This document shows positions 39,916-48,749 of a stretch of DNA of 64,000 bases, in pieces (the stretch's first letter is position 1; every line of letters begins with the position of its first letter). The DNA comes from Streptomyces sp. CB00316 (GTDB lineage: Bacteria > Actinomycetota > Actinomycetes > Streptomycetales > Streptomycetaceae), in assembly GCF_001905595.1 (NCBI RefSeq), contig NZ_LIXI01000015.1:68482-132481 (forward strand), read 5' to 3'. Below the pieces are notes generated by a model. That model made no database searches, was not told the DNA's origin, and was given only the letters and a program-made list of their open reading frames with translations. The translations under genes were made by a program, and so were the position numbers.

Positions 39916-40677
39916 ATGAGGACGACGGTGTCCTCCAGCAGGATGCGGCGCGGGAATGAGGGGTGGGTCTATCCGGATCTGGTGGTGGAGGTGTGGGGTG
40001 AGGCGGCGTGCTTTACCCGGCCGGAGCTGAAGACGGAGCGGGTCAGTTACCAGGTGATGACGCCGTCGGCGGCCCGTGGAGTGCTGGAAGCGATCTTCTG
40101 GCGTCCTCAGTTCCGCTACGTGGTGCGGAAGATCGAGGTGTTGCGGCCGGTGACCTGGTTGCGGGTGCGCCGCAATGAGGTGAAGTCGGTGATCACCGCC
40201 CAGGATGTGAACAAGCTCCAGACGGACCGGCGTCACCGCTATGACGTGGAGAGGAACCGGGACCAGCGCAGCACGCTGGCGTTGCGGGACGTCAGGTACC
40301 GGGTTCACGCGCAGATCGTGGTGAGTCCTGAGGCTCTGGCCGGCTCGGAGAAGTATCCGCCGGTGTCGGAGGAGAAGTACCGCGAGCAGTTGCGGCGCAG
40401 GGTGGAGCGCGGTGCGTGTTTCTCGCAGCCGTTTCTGGGATGCCGGGAGTTCACCGCCTCGTTCGGGAAGGCCGATCCGCGGCAGCGGCGGGTGCCTTTC
40501 GACGAGGAGCTCGGGGTGATGCTGCACTCGATCGAGTACGGGCCGCAGGGGGAGCGCTACCGGTGGTTTCGTGCCTCAGTCGTTGACGGTGTGCTGGAGG
40601 TTCCGGAAGAGCCGCTGCCGGACAAGGCGGTCGCCATGCCGCTGACGGCCTGGCGTGCTGATGCGGCGGAGGGCTGA
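39916..40677 (+). CDS. cas5: Cas5c, crRNA-processing Cascade subunit
   Basis: 253 residues from ATG 39916 (GTG 39901 in frame is possible; AGGAG sits at 39897). VEVWGEAACFTRPELKTERV and YQVMTPSAARGVLEAIFWRP are the type I-C Cas5 hallmark; type I-C lacks Cas6, and this subunit cleaves pre-crRNA. The C-terminus (FLGCREFTASFGKADP) is also typical. A 220-bp gap separates it from cas3 and may hold a second promoter. It is followed by cas8c after 3 bp. Confidence 0.95.
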   Translation: MRTTVSSSRMRRGNEGWVYPDLVVEVWGEAACFTRPELKTERVSYQVMTPSAARGVLEAIFWRPQFRYVVRKIEVLRPVTWLRVRRNEVKSVITAQDVNKLQTDRRHRYDVERNRDQRSTLALRDVRYRVHAQIVVSPEALAGSEKYPPVSEEKYREQLRRRVERGACFSQPFLGCREFTASFGKADPRQRRVPFDEELGVMLHSIEYGPQGERYRWFRASVVDGVLEVPEEPLPDKAVAMPLTAWRADAAEG

Positions 40678-40680
40678 TCG

Positions 40681-42474
40681 GTGCTGCTGCAGCGTTTGGT
40701 CGAGTACGGCGACCGGATTGCCGGTGAGTTACCCGCCGAGTTCTACCGTGAGAAGCAGATCCACTGGGTGCTGGACATCGCCGCGGACGGCTCGGGCATG
40801 AAGCTCCACAGCCGCAAGGTGTCGGGCAGGCAGCGGGACCAGGTGGTGAGCATGCCGGTCCCTTACGTGCAGCGGTCCGGTACGAAGGTCCCTCCCTACC
40901 TTTTGGTGGACACGGCCGAGTTCGTGCTCGGTGTGCCGAAGAAGGCCAAGGACGGCCAAGTCACGGAGAAGGACCGGGGCGAGGCGTTGCGGCGGCATGA
41001 CGCCTACCGCGACTTCGTACGGCGCTGGGCGTCATCGGCCGGCGAGCCGGAGGCGAAGGCGGCAGAAATATTCTTCTCGACCGGCCGGATCGGGTGGGAG
41101 CTGCCCGATCAGGTCGAGGCCAAGGACACGGTCGCGGTCATGGTCGGTACCCGTTGGCTGCACGAGCTGAGCTCGGTGAAGCAGCTGTGGGCCGAGGAGG
41201 TACGGGCACGCAAGGGCGGCTCCGCAGAGCGCACAGGACTGTGCCTGGTGTGCGGGGAGCACCGGGCCCTGCTGGCCACCATCCCCGAACCGGTGAAAAA
41301 GGGGGCCATCCCGACAGCAGGCGGCAGCAACGAAGGCCAGCTCATCAGCATCAACGCCCCCGCCCAGGGACGCGAGGCAATGACTCAGCTGGTGAACACA
41401 CCGGTCTGTCACCAGTGCGGTGGCCGGGCCATGGCGGTCCTGAACCATCTGGTGGCCTGCGAGCGTCACCGGCGTCGTTTCCGGGACGACGGAGTGCTGC
41501 TGTGGTGGACCAAGAAGCCCGATCCGGATTCCGTACTGGCCATGTTCTTCGAGGACCAACCGGAAGCGGCCGACATCGAGCACCTCATCGACTCGGTGAA
41601 CAAAACCCCGAGCCCCGCAGCCGTGCAGCGGACTGACGCGGACGCTTTTTACAGCCTGTCCCTTGGACTGAACAACGCCCGCCTGGTCGTCCGGGACTGG
41701 ATCGAGGTCCCCCTGGCTGAAGCGAAGAAGAACCTGGCCGCCTGGTACGCCGACCACGGCGTCTGGGACGCATGGACAGGGCGCACCCGCTACTTCCCCC
41801 TGTGGCAGATGGCGCTGTCCTGCGGCCGCTGGCAAGGCGAGCGCTACGCACCCGACAGCGCCCCCCACGGATTGGAAGCCGAACTGCTCCACAGCGCCCT
41901 GCACCGTCTGGGCCCACCCGCCCGCGCTCTGCCGCTCCTCCTGCAGCGCATCCACGCCGACAGGCGCGTCGACGCTCCGCGTGTGGCGCTGCTGCGACTG
42001 TTCCTGACCCGTTCCTCCGACCCCCAGGACCGTCCGATGCCCCAGCTCGACAAGGACAGCGAAGATCCCGCTTACCTGTGCGGCCGGCTCTTCGCCGTCC
42101 TCGAATCCGTCCAGGAAGCCGCCCTACCCGACATCAACACCACGCTGCGCGACAAGTACTTCAGCGCCGCCGTCGCCGCCCCCGGGATCACCCTGCGCCG
42201 GCTGTTCACCGATTCGGGAGCGCACTTCAAACGGCTGCGCCGAGACAGGCCGGCCGCGCACAACGCGCTGGAGAAGAGGCTGTTCGAGATCTACAGCAAG
42301 GTGAGCGACGACCTGCCCGGCCATCTCACCGACGTCCAGCAGGGCCGCTTCATCATCGGCTACGCCCACCAGCGCCAGGACGACATTCTCCAGAGGCAGG
42401 CAGCCAAGGAACGCAAGCAGGCCGCCATCCCCGCACAGCAGGACGTGCCCGCCCAGGAACCCGCAGCCGTGTGA
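40681..42474 (+). CDS. cas8c: Cas8c (Csd1), large Cascade subunit
   Basis: 597 residues from GTG 40681. It begins LQRLVEYGDRIAGELPAEFY with VSMPVPYVQRSGTKVPPYLL, typical of Csd1. A zinc site (CLVCGEHR ... CHQCGG) and LSLGLNNARLVVRDWIEVPL are in the usual order. It recognises the PAM and starts R-loop formation. Coding looks intact throughout; the C-terminal Gln/Lys-rich tail is normal. Confidence 0.95.
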   Translation: MLLQRLVEYGDRIAGELPAEFYREKQIHWVLDIAADGSGMKLHSRKVSGRQRDQVVSMPVPYVQRSGTKVPPYLLVDTAEFVLGVPKKAKDGQVTEKDRGEALRRHDAYRDFVRRWASSAGEPEAKAAEIFFSTGRIGWELPDQVEAKDTVAVMVGTRWLHELSSVKQLWAEEVRARKGGSAERTGLCLVCGEHRALLATIPEPVKKGAIPTAGGSNEGQLISINAPAQGREAMTQLVNTPVCHQCGGRAMAVLNHLVACERHRRRFRDDGVLLWWTKKPDPDSVLAMFFEDQPEAADIEHLIDSVNKTPSPAAVQRTDADAFYSLSLGLNNARLVVRDWIEVPLAEAKKNLAAWYADHGVWDAWTGRTRYFPLWQMALSCGRWQGERYAPDSAPHGLEAELLHSALHRLGPPARALPLLLQRIHADRRVDAPRVALLRLFLTRSSDPQDRPMPQLDKDSEDPAYLCGRLFAVLESVQEAALPDINTTLRDKYFSAAVAAPGITLRRLFTDSGAHFKRLRRDRPAAHNALEKRLFEIYSKVSDDLPGHLTDVQQGRFIIGYAHQRQDDILQRQAAKERKQAAIPAQQDVPAQEPAAV

Positions 42475-42529
42475 GAACCCGCATGCCGCCTCCGACCGTA
42501 CTCAATCCATTCGAGGAGTTACTCCGACC

Positions 42530-43453
42530 ATGACCGCTGCCCACCTGGACCCCGCACGCAAGCACGACTTCGTCTTCCTCATCGAAGCCGTCGACTCCAA
42601 CGCCAACGGCGACCCTGACAATGGCGGCCTGCCCCGCACCGACCCTGTCAGCGGGCACGGCCTGATCACCGACGTTGCCATCAAGCGGAAGATCCGCAAC
42701 ACCGTCGCCCTCATCAACAGCCTCGAGCCCCGCGAAGGCCGCGAGATCTACGTCGAGGCGGGCACCGCCCTCAACGCCCAGCACGAACGCGCCTACACCA
42801 CCGGCTCCGCGCACGACCAGAGGTCCGCCCAGGAATGGATGTGCCGCAACTTCTTCGACGTGCGCATGTTCGGAGCCGTCATGACCACCGGCAAACGCGA
42901 CAAGCAGGCCGGCCGCGTCCAGGGACCCGTCCAGATCGGGTTCTCCCGCTCCATCGACCGCATCACCCCCCTCGACATCGGCATCACCCGGGTCACCCCC
43001 ACCAAGGAGGAAGACCTCAAGGCGTGGCTCGAGCGCGGTGAGAACACCGATGGCAAAAACAAGGGCAAGGAGACCGAGATGGGCTCCAAGCACGTCGTGC
43101 CCTATGCCCTGTACCGGGGAACCGGACACTTCAGCGCCCCCCTCGCCAAGCGGACCGGCGTCACCACCGACGACCTCGCCCTGTTCTGGCGCGCCTTCGA
43201 AATCATGCTCGAACACGACCGAGCCGCCGCTCGCGCCAACCTCGCCCTGCGAGGCCTGTACGTCTTCACCCACGACGACGCCTTCGGCTGCGCCCCCGCC
43301 CACGAACTGTTCGAACGGATCACCATCAAAGCCCGCGACGACTTCAACGCACGCAGCTTCTCCGACTACGGCACCGTCGAGATCCGTGACACCGACCTCC
43401 CGAGCGGCGTCACCCTAACCACCCTCGCCCCACGCCCCCTGGTATTGGGATGA
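42530..43453 (+). CDS. cas7: Cas7 (Csd2), crRNA backbone subunit
   Basis: 307 residues. FVFLIEAVDSNANGDPDNGG, LITDVAIKRKIRNTVALI and VRMFGAVMTTGKRDKQAGRV are diagnostic of type I-C Cas7. It polymerises along the crRNA. It starts 55 bp after cas8c. Its stop is overlapped by an ATG (ATGA) that in intact loci would begin cas4. Confidence 0.96.
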   Translation: MTAAHLDPARKHDFVFLIEAVDSNANGDPDNGGLPRTDPVSGHGLITDVAIKRKIRNTVALINSLEPREGREIYVEAGTALNAQHERAYTTGSAHDQRSAQEWMCRNFFDVRMFGAVMTTGKRDKQAGRVQGPVQIGFSRSIDRITPLDIGITRVTPTKEEDLKAWLERGENTDGKNKGKETEMGSKHVVPYALYRGTGHFSAPLAKRTGVTTDDLALFWRAFEIMLEHDRAAARANLALRGLYVFTHDDAFGCAPAHELFERITIKARDDFNARSFSDYGTVEIRDTDLPSGVTLTTLAPRPLVLG

Positions 43454-43673
43454 CACCACCCGGTCCCGCACAGGGCGGAGAGGGACACCTGACCCAGGCC
43501 TCCCTCTCTGCCAAGGAGCTCATCGCAGCCTGGCAAGAGTGGAAAACCCAACCATGGGACCACCCCATCGCGGGTCGTAGTGTGCCAGCGGGGCTGCTCC
43601 CCGTCGTGCAGGCCCGCATCCTGGCCCGCCACGGAGCGAACTGCCGGGCTATGCACCGTGGACGGCCACCTGA
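43450..43673 (+). pseudogene. cas1: cas4-cas1 deletion scar: frameshifted cas1 C-terminus
   Basis: ATG 43450 opens a frame that after a short unrelated head reads LIAAWQEWKTQPWDHPIAGR and SVPAGLLPVVQARILARH. This is the C-terminal end of type I-C Cas1 (HP...GLLPHVQARLLARHLRG pattern). After ARH the frame is shifted; in another frame RSELPGYAPWTAT follows with a stop (TGA 43671) overlapping the cas2 ATG, exactly as an intact cas1-cas2 junction would. All of cas4 and about 85% of cas1, with every catalytic residue, are missing, and about 4 bp more are deleted in the tail. Confidence 0.88.
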
Positions 43674-43963
43674 TGGACCTGTTGCTGGCCTATGACGTCG
43701 ACACCACCAGTCCGGCAGGTAGACGCCGTCTCCGCCGCGTCGCCAAGACCTGCGAAGGACACGGCCTACGCGTACAACAGTCTGTCTTCGAGATCGTCGC
43801 CGACGACAAAACCGTTCTCCGCCTGCTCCACGACCTTGGCCAGATCATCGACACGGATACCGACAGCATCCGCCTCTACCGGCTGCCACCCGAGGGCTTC
43901 AACCATGTCCAAACCCTAGGCATCGCCCAAGTCCAACCTCACCGCGAAGACCTCGTACTCTGA
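43673..43963 (+). CDS. cas2: Cas2 adaptation protein
   Basis: 96 residues, ATG 43673 in a TGATG overlap with the cas1 remnant. LLAYDVDTTSPAGRRRLRRV, then VQQSVFEIVADD and DSIRLYRLPPEG, gives the ferredoxin-like Cas2 core with the strand-1 Asp. Without Cas1 it cannot integrate spacers. It may be inert, have nuclease activity only, or work with a Cas1 encoded elsewhere. Confidence 0.95.
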   Translation: MDLLLAYDVDTTSPAGRRRLRRVAKTCEGHGLRVQQSVFEIVADDKTVLRLLHDLGQIIDTDTDSIRLYRLPPEGFNHVQTLGIAQVQPHREDLVL

Positions 43964-43974
43964 CACCAAGCCGA

Positions 43975-44136
43975 TCTACACCTCAGATCGCTCCAGTCTC
44001 TCCGCCTGCTTCGGAACCGGAAGCACACGCGACACGCGAATCGTACCGAAGCGAAATGGGCGAATTCGCCAGAACTGTTACCTGCGGTTCGGTCCCCTCC
44101 CATCGAGCAACGGGCTCTTAACGCTGGTCAAGCAGG
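43975..44136 (+). promoter_or_regulatory. Leader of CRISPR array 3
   Basis: 162 bp between cas2 and the first repeat. 44008-44052 matches the array 1 leader as its reverse complement; short blocks farther in, and the last bases before the repeat, also align. This is the expected site of the array promoter and of former spacer integration. Confidence 0.8.
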
Positions 44137-44899
44137 GTGGCGGTCGCCCTCCGGGGCGACCGAGGATCGCAACTCCGGAGATGTGGTCGGCCCAGACCTT
44201 GTACAGGCCGTGGCGGTCGCCCTCCGGGGCGACCGAGGATCGCAACGCCCCGTATACGTGCAGGCCACGGACCGCGTCCGCGGTGGCGGTCGCCCTCCGG
44301 GGCGACCGAGGATCGCAACGTCCAAATCCGGGCCACCCTCGACACCAGGGTCGCGTGGCGGTCGCCCTCCGGGGCGACCGAGGATCGCAACGCTCAGCTC
44401 ATCAACGCCATCCCCACGAGTTTCCTGGTGGCGGTCGCCCTCCGGGGCGACCGAGGATCGCAACGGCCGAGGCGGGCTGGACCAGAAGCGCTCGCTGTTG
44501 TGGCGGTCGCCCTCCGGGGCGACCGAGGATCGCAGCGCCGCCGTGGGCACCTGCTGGACCAGCGTGTGCGGGTGGCGGTCGCCCTCCGGGGCGACCGAGG
44601 ATCGCAACTCCCAGACCCACGCCTCCAGGACGTCCGCGGTCCAGGTGGCGGTCGCCCTCCGGGGCGACCGAGGATCGCAACATCGGCACGATCAGCTCGT
44701 CGCCGCCCTCGACCCGCGTGGCGGTCGCCCTCCGGGGCGACCGAGGATCGCAACTCCCCCGCCGAGGAGGCGATGCACGCGGCCCGTGAGTGGCGGTCGC
44801 CCCGCCGGGGCGACCGAGGATCGCAACGCCCTGCTCAGCTACCCCTCGACGTAGCATCACGTGTGGCGGTCTCTCCACGGGGCGACCGAGGATCGTGAC
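44137..44899 (+). CRISPR. CRISPR array 3 (type I-C), 11 repeats, transcribed rightwards
   Basis: Repeats start at 44137, 44210, 44283, 44355, 44428, 44500, 44572, 44645, 44718, 44790 (38 bp) and 44863 (degenerate, ends GATCGTGAC). Spacers are 35-36 bp. Most repeats are identical. The degenerate last repeat fixes orientation, with the leader at the left. The repeats are the same family as arrays 1 and 2. Confidence 0.98.
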
Positions 44900-45034
44900 C
44901 TTCCGTTCGGTCGGCACTCACGGTGAGCTGTCCGGCGTGGACCTCGCCTGGGTCGCTCTGCAGCAGGCCCGTTCGACTACCGCGCCGGCGGCTGGGCCTT
45001 CCGCGAGGAGCGGCTGCAGCAGTTCGTCCGGTGG

Positions 45035-45829
45035 GTGCTCAACGGACAGCTCGTGTCGGTCGAGAGCTACCCCCGCTACCGGCGGGTGCGGCGTGTGGTC
45101 GACGGCGAGCAGCTGCGGTTTAGGCGAGGCAGGTGGTGGACGTCGCTGAAGTCGTCCGAGGACCAGTCCCGGCATGAGCTGATGCGCCGGCGCCAGGAAG
45201 CGGCGAAGGAGCAGCGCGAGGCCCGACAGCAACAGCAGGAGCAGGAGGCGGAGCAGCGGCGTAAGGAGCTGGAGGAGAAGGAGCGGATCCGGAAGGCGGA
45301 AGAGGCCGAACGCCTGCGCAAACAATGGGAGGAGGAGTCCCGCATCCGCAAGGCGGAGCGGGACAAGCGGTGGGCCGAGGAGAAGGCCCAGCGCGCCCAG
45401 GAGGAGGCCGAGGAGGCCAGACGTCTCGCGGTGGAGCAGGCCGATCGGGAGGAACGCGAGCGTCAGACCATGGCAGCGGCGACGTCGTGGTGGCGCCGAC
45501 TATCGAAGCAGCAGATCGACGAGCTGTTCGCCGCGGTGGCCGAGCGGGCCTGGCGCGAGGAGAAGCTGTGGCTGACGATCCCCGACGAACCGAAGATGAA
45601 TCCGACGTTCGCCTACGGAGTGCCGCTGTACTGCCAGCGAAACCGCCGCCGTTCCTTGTACGGAGTCGTACGCCCCTGCCCGAGCCTGGTGACAGCCTCG
45701 CCCCGGGCCCGGGAGGAGCACGCTCTGGTCCGCAGCCCCCAGGAAGCCAAGGAGCTGGAGGAGGCAGGGCACGAAGGACGGATCACGCACTTCGACTTCC
45801 CCGAGCACGAGCAGCTCTCCATGTGCTGA
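45035..45829 (+). CDS. Coiled-coil hypothetical protein, probably N-terminally damaged
   Basis: 264 residues in the longest start-to-stop frame. The middle is a charged coiled coil (ERIRKAEEAERLRKQWEEES) and the C-terminus is folded-looking (RAWREEKLWLTIPDEPKMNP). Coding character continues upstream of 45035 in this frame (FDYRAGGWAFREERLQQFVR), while a GTG at 44895, overlapping the last CRISPR repeat, opens another frame (FRSVGTHGELSGVDLAWVAL). The two probably were one gene, now frameshifted near 44970. It weakly resembles the second half of CoiA-like proteins. Confidence 0.5.
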   Translation: MLNGQLVSVESYPRYRRVRRVVDGEQLRFRRGRWWTSLKSSEDQSRHELMRRRQEAAKEQREARQQQQEQEAEQRRKELEEKERIRKAEEAERLRKQWEEESRIRKAERDKRWAEEKAQRAQEEAEEARRLAVEQADREERERQTMAAATSWWRRLSKQQIDELFAAVAERAWREEKLWLTIPDEPKMNPTFAYGVPLYCQRNRRRSLYGVVRPCPSLVTASPRAREEHALVRSPQEAKELEEAGHEGRITHFDFPEHEQLSMC

Positions 45830-45946
45830 CGCCTGCTGATGCCGTGATTTCTGCAGTCTGCTGGGCGTACGCACCGGTCAGAAAGTTGGCAGGCCACACC
45901 CCAGGGCAGACTTAGTGGTCGGCTCCGGAAGTCCTTCGGGGGTTGA

Positions 45947-47113
45947 TCATGCGGCCAGGGCGACGGAGGATTCTTGTTGGTCGGCGAGTGTGTGCCGATC
46001 GAGTCTGGCCAGCAGATCGTCCAGGTCGGTGGTGGTGAACTTCCACTGGAACGGCTGTGCCGTGGCGTTGTAGCGGTCTTCGAACGCTCGGAGCCGGTTC
46101 CTGACCTGATCAAGGTCATTGAAGTCGTTCGGTGTGACGACCTTGCGTTGTACGACGGAGAAGAAGATCTCTATCTGGTTCGTCCAGGAGGCGTGGACGG
46201 GGGTGTGGACCATGACGGCGTTGGGAAATCGGGCGGCGAGCCGGTCGGTAGCCTTCTTGCCGCGGTGCGAGGAACCGTTGTCGACGACCCAGAAGACGCG
46301 TCTCGCGCTGGCGTAGGGCTCTTGGGTCATGACCTGTTCGACCAGGGCCATGAAGGGCACGATGCCGGTCTTGGGCTCGCAACGGCCGATGACCTTCGCT
46401 TGGTGGACGTCGTAGGCGGCCAGGTAGGCCAGGGCTCCGCCGCGGCCGTACTCGTGGTTGACGCGCATCGCCCGGGCCCGGCCCGGGGGCAGGGTGGGAT
46501 GGCAACGGCAGCGGGCCTGGACAGAGGTCTTCTCATCGCTGGAGACGACGTACTCATCCTCACCCAGCGCGACGCCCTCGAAGGTGCGGGCGTACAGGTC
46601 TAGGACGCGTTGTGCCTTGGCGCGGAAGTCCGGGTCTCGGATGAAGATCCAGGACCGGTACTGCCAGGGCTTGATCGCGTCCTCGCGCAGCCAGCGGCGC
46701 ACCGTGGAAGCGGAGATACTGTCGGTGATCCCGCGCGCGGTCAGCTCGGCGGCTAGTTCCGGACACGACCAGCGCGACAGCGGTACGCCGGTCTCGGCGG
46801 GAAGATGGCAGGCCAGCGCCTTGGCCTCGGCGACCTGCACGGGAGTGAACAAAGCGGGACGTCCGGAGCGTTTGCGGTCGGCCAGGGCCCGCAGCCCGCC
46901 GCGGGCGAAGCGGCCGCGCCAGACGCGGACCGTGTCCAAGTGCAGGCCCGTCTCGTGGGCGATGCGCGCGTTGGAGCGTCCCTGTGCCGCATGCAGGACG
47001 ACCTGCGCGCGTATCCGCAGCCGGTGCTCAATCTTGTGGCCGTAAGCCATCCTCTTCAACCGCTCACGTTCGGTGGCGGTCGGGACTATCGGGCAGGCCG
47101 GGGCAACGGGCAT
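45947..47113 (-). CDS. IS630-family transposase
   Basis: 388 residues, ATG 47113. An N-terminal helix-turn-helix pair (SNARIAHETGLHLDTVRVWR, then WSCPELAAELTARGI) precedes a DDE domain: Asp in VVSSDEKTSVQAR, Asp in FWVVDNGSSHRGKK, and Glu in SWTNQIEIFFSVVQRK. It is full length and intact. Its 3' end abuts the left inverted repeat. Confidence 0.93.
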   Translation of the reverse strand: MPVAPACPIVPTATERERLKRMAYGHKIEHRLRIRAQVVLHAAQGRSNARIAHETGLHLDTVRVWRGRFARGGLRALADRKRSGRPALFTPVQVAEAKALACHLPAETGVPLSRWSCPELAAELTARGITDSISASTVRRWLREDAIKPWQYRSWIFIRDPDFRAKAQRVLDLYARTFEGVALGEDEYVVSSDEKTSVQARCRCHPTLPPGRARAMRVNHEYGRGGALAYLAAYDVHQAKVIGRCEPKTGIVPFMALVEQVMTQEPYASARRVFWVVDNGSSHRGKKATDRLAARFPNAVMVHTPVHASWTNQIEIFFSVVQRKVVTPNDFNDLDQVRNRLRAFEDRYNATAQPFQWKFTTTDLDDLLARLDRHTLADQQESSVALAA

Positions 47114-47190
47114 GGCAGACCGGCCGATCGGGAGAAGCGGATCACGACGGGCCGCAGCCCGCCGAAACCCGTGCCAGGATCCAACAGAAC

Positions 47191-48180
47191 TCAGCGTTCC
47201 GCGACCGCCGACTCAAGCAGGGACAGGGTCCGGTTGTCCGCGTCCACGTCTGCGCGGACGCCGAGGGGCAGCGGCAGGTTCGGCGAGGTGTGGCCGAAGT
47301 CGACCTGGGCGAGGACGGGGATGTCACGCTGCGCCAGGACGTCGAGCACAACGTCGCGCAGACCGACCTGGTCTCCGCCGCCCTCGTAGGGCGTGACCTC
47401 ACTCGGGATGCCGACCACCATGCCCGCGATCCGGTCCAGCACACCGGACAGCCGCAAGGTATGCAGGTCGCACCAGATCCGCGTGACCGGCCGCTGTACC
47501 TCTTCCCAGAACAAGACGGCGCCGTCGAACCGTTCGGCGGTCAGTGCGAATGGTGTCGCCTGCAACTGGACCAGGCGGTTCAGCAAGCCGCCGACCAGTG
47601 GTCCCTGCGCGCGGCCCGGCTGCCAGGTTTCCCAAGTCCCCCTTGCCGGCAGCACGCCCGGCGCCTCGGCCTTGGTAAGCACACGGGCGTAGAGGTCGAC
47701 GAGTTCGGACCGACGGGCCTCGTCGCCCAACGTGTACCAATCGCTGCCGAAACCGTGGGTGACGATGTCGGCGTGGAAACCGACGAGGCCGGTCTTGGCG
47801 TACAACGCCATGTGCAGCAGCGAGATGTCGCTGTAGCCGAGGATCGGCTTCGGGTCGGCCCGGACCGCATCCAGATCGATCAAATCGAGATAACCAATGG
47901 TCGCCTGGCCACCGGTGTGCGCGACGATGGCCCGCACCTCCGGATCCCGGAGCAGCGCATTGAGCTCGGCAGCCTGCTCCGCCGGAGCGCCCGCCGCCCA
48001 CCAGCGGCTCCGCGCGGGGTCGACCATCGGGCTGACCCGCACGCGGAAACCCATCCGCTCCAATATCGCCACACCGCGAGCGAGCAGCGGCTCCTCACCG
48101 GGCTCGAGCTGGCCCGAGGGCGCGGTGACGACCACGAGATCGCCGGAACGCAGCGCACGGGGACGACGGATCGTAGGCAT
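47191..48180 (-). CDS. S66-family LD-carboxypeptidase (LdcA/MccF-like)
   Basis: 329 residues, ATG 48180 after AGGAGG. The S66 order is visible: GDLVVVTAPSGQLEPGE; VAHTGGQATIGYLDLIDLDA; nucleophile Ser in GYSDI; Glu in LFWEEV; and His in DFGHTSPNLPLP. Members trim tetrapeptides from cell-wall muropeptides or, as MccF, cleave microcin C-type peptide-nucleotides to give immunity. Carried inside the transposon, it may be a selectable cargo. No signal peptide is seen, so it is cytoplasmic. Confidence 0.85.
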   Translation of the reverse strand: MPTIRRPRALRSGDLVVVTAPSGQLEPGEEPLLARGVAILERMGFRVRVSPMVDPARSRWWAAGAPAEQAAELNALLRDPEVRAIVAHTGGQATIGYLDLIDLDAVRADPKPILGYSDISLLHMALYAKTGLVGFHADIVTHGFGSDWYTLGDEARRSELVDLYARVLTKAEAPGVLPARGTWETWQPGRAQGPLVGGLLNRLVQLQATPFALTAERFDGAVLFWEEVQRPVTRIWCDLHTLRLSGVLDRIAGMVVGIPSEVTPYEGGGDQVGLRDVVLDVLAQRDIPVLAQVDFGHTSPNLPLPLGVRADVDADNRTLSLLESAVAER

Positions 48181-48749
48181 AGGGCCTCCTTGTTGATCGA
48201 CAACGGCGGACAACCACGCAGGTACCGCCGGTATTCCGCCTCCTCAACGCGATCAAGCCAGGCCCCGGAATCCCGACAGGAGGCCAACGGTTGCCGACCA
48301 CCTCCACGCTGACATGACGGTGACCCAGGGATGGCTGGTGCCGAGGAACGTTCACCGGCACCCCGAGGACGCCCTCGACGGTGCCTGCCAGCCTGACCTC
48401 GCCGCCCCAGACCTCTAACGAACCGACACAGAATCGGGCCTCGGAGTCAACCCCCGAAGGATTTCCGGAGCCGACCACTTAGGAAGGACCCTCACCCGGT
48501 TCGGTCGGTGGGGGCCTTCTGCTTTACGGCCGGGGGCGCTCGGGAGCCGGCGGCTGCCCCAGTGGTACGGACAGCTGCCGACGGTGGTGCGGTTTGGTGC
48601 CAGCCGTCACGAGCGCGCCCGCGAGGACGGTCCCCGGGGGACAGGCGTCCGGTCCGGCACCCTCGCCGCCAGTCCGGCTGTCCCGTCGGAAACTAACTTT
48701 CTCGGTTTCTCGTGTCACATTTGGCCGTCTGCGGGACCTTGGGCTGGGT
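48181..48749. other. Transposon right end and upstream region of the second rep gene
   Basis: 48181-48446 is transposon DNA upstream of the peptidase with no good ORF; it probably holds that promoter. 48483-48519 is an imperfect hairpin (GAAGGACC...GGGGCCTTC) just outside the element. The remaining 230 bp hold AT-richer bases (AACTAACTTTCTCGGTTTCT near 48692) suitable for a promoter. Confidence 0.4.
48483..48519 (+). terminator. Imperfect hairpin next to the transposon
   Basis: Arms of about 13 bp with two mismatches, followed by TCTGCTTT. It is probably the original terminator of the gene at 45035, now separated from it by the transposon. Confidence 0.4.

Larger units (their letters stand above)
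45915..48478. mobile_element. IS630-type transposon with cargo, 2564 bp
   Basis: Terminal inverted repeats of 32 bp (45915-45946, starting GTGGTCGGCTCCGGAAGTCC, and 48447-48478) differ at one position. TTA flanks both sides, containing the TA that IS630 elements duplicate. It holds a transposase and an LD-carboxypeptidase gene, both on the minus strand. An ordinary IS630 is about 1.2 kb and no internal copy of the repeat is seen, so the cargo is part of the unit. Confidence 0.85.

Noticed and set aside
44118..44917. Repetitive open frames (GRPPGRPRIAT and similar) on both strands
   Set aside because: These are CRISPR repeats read as protein; array structure explains them fully.
46984..48312. 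442-residue plus-strand frame
   Set aside because: Antisense to the S66 peptidase and the 5' part of the transposase, both of which have complete catalytic motifs.
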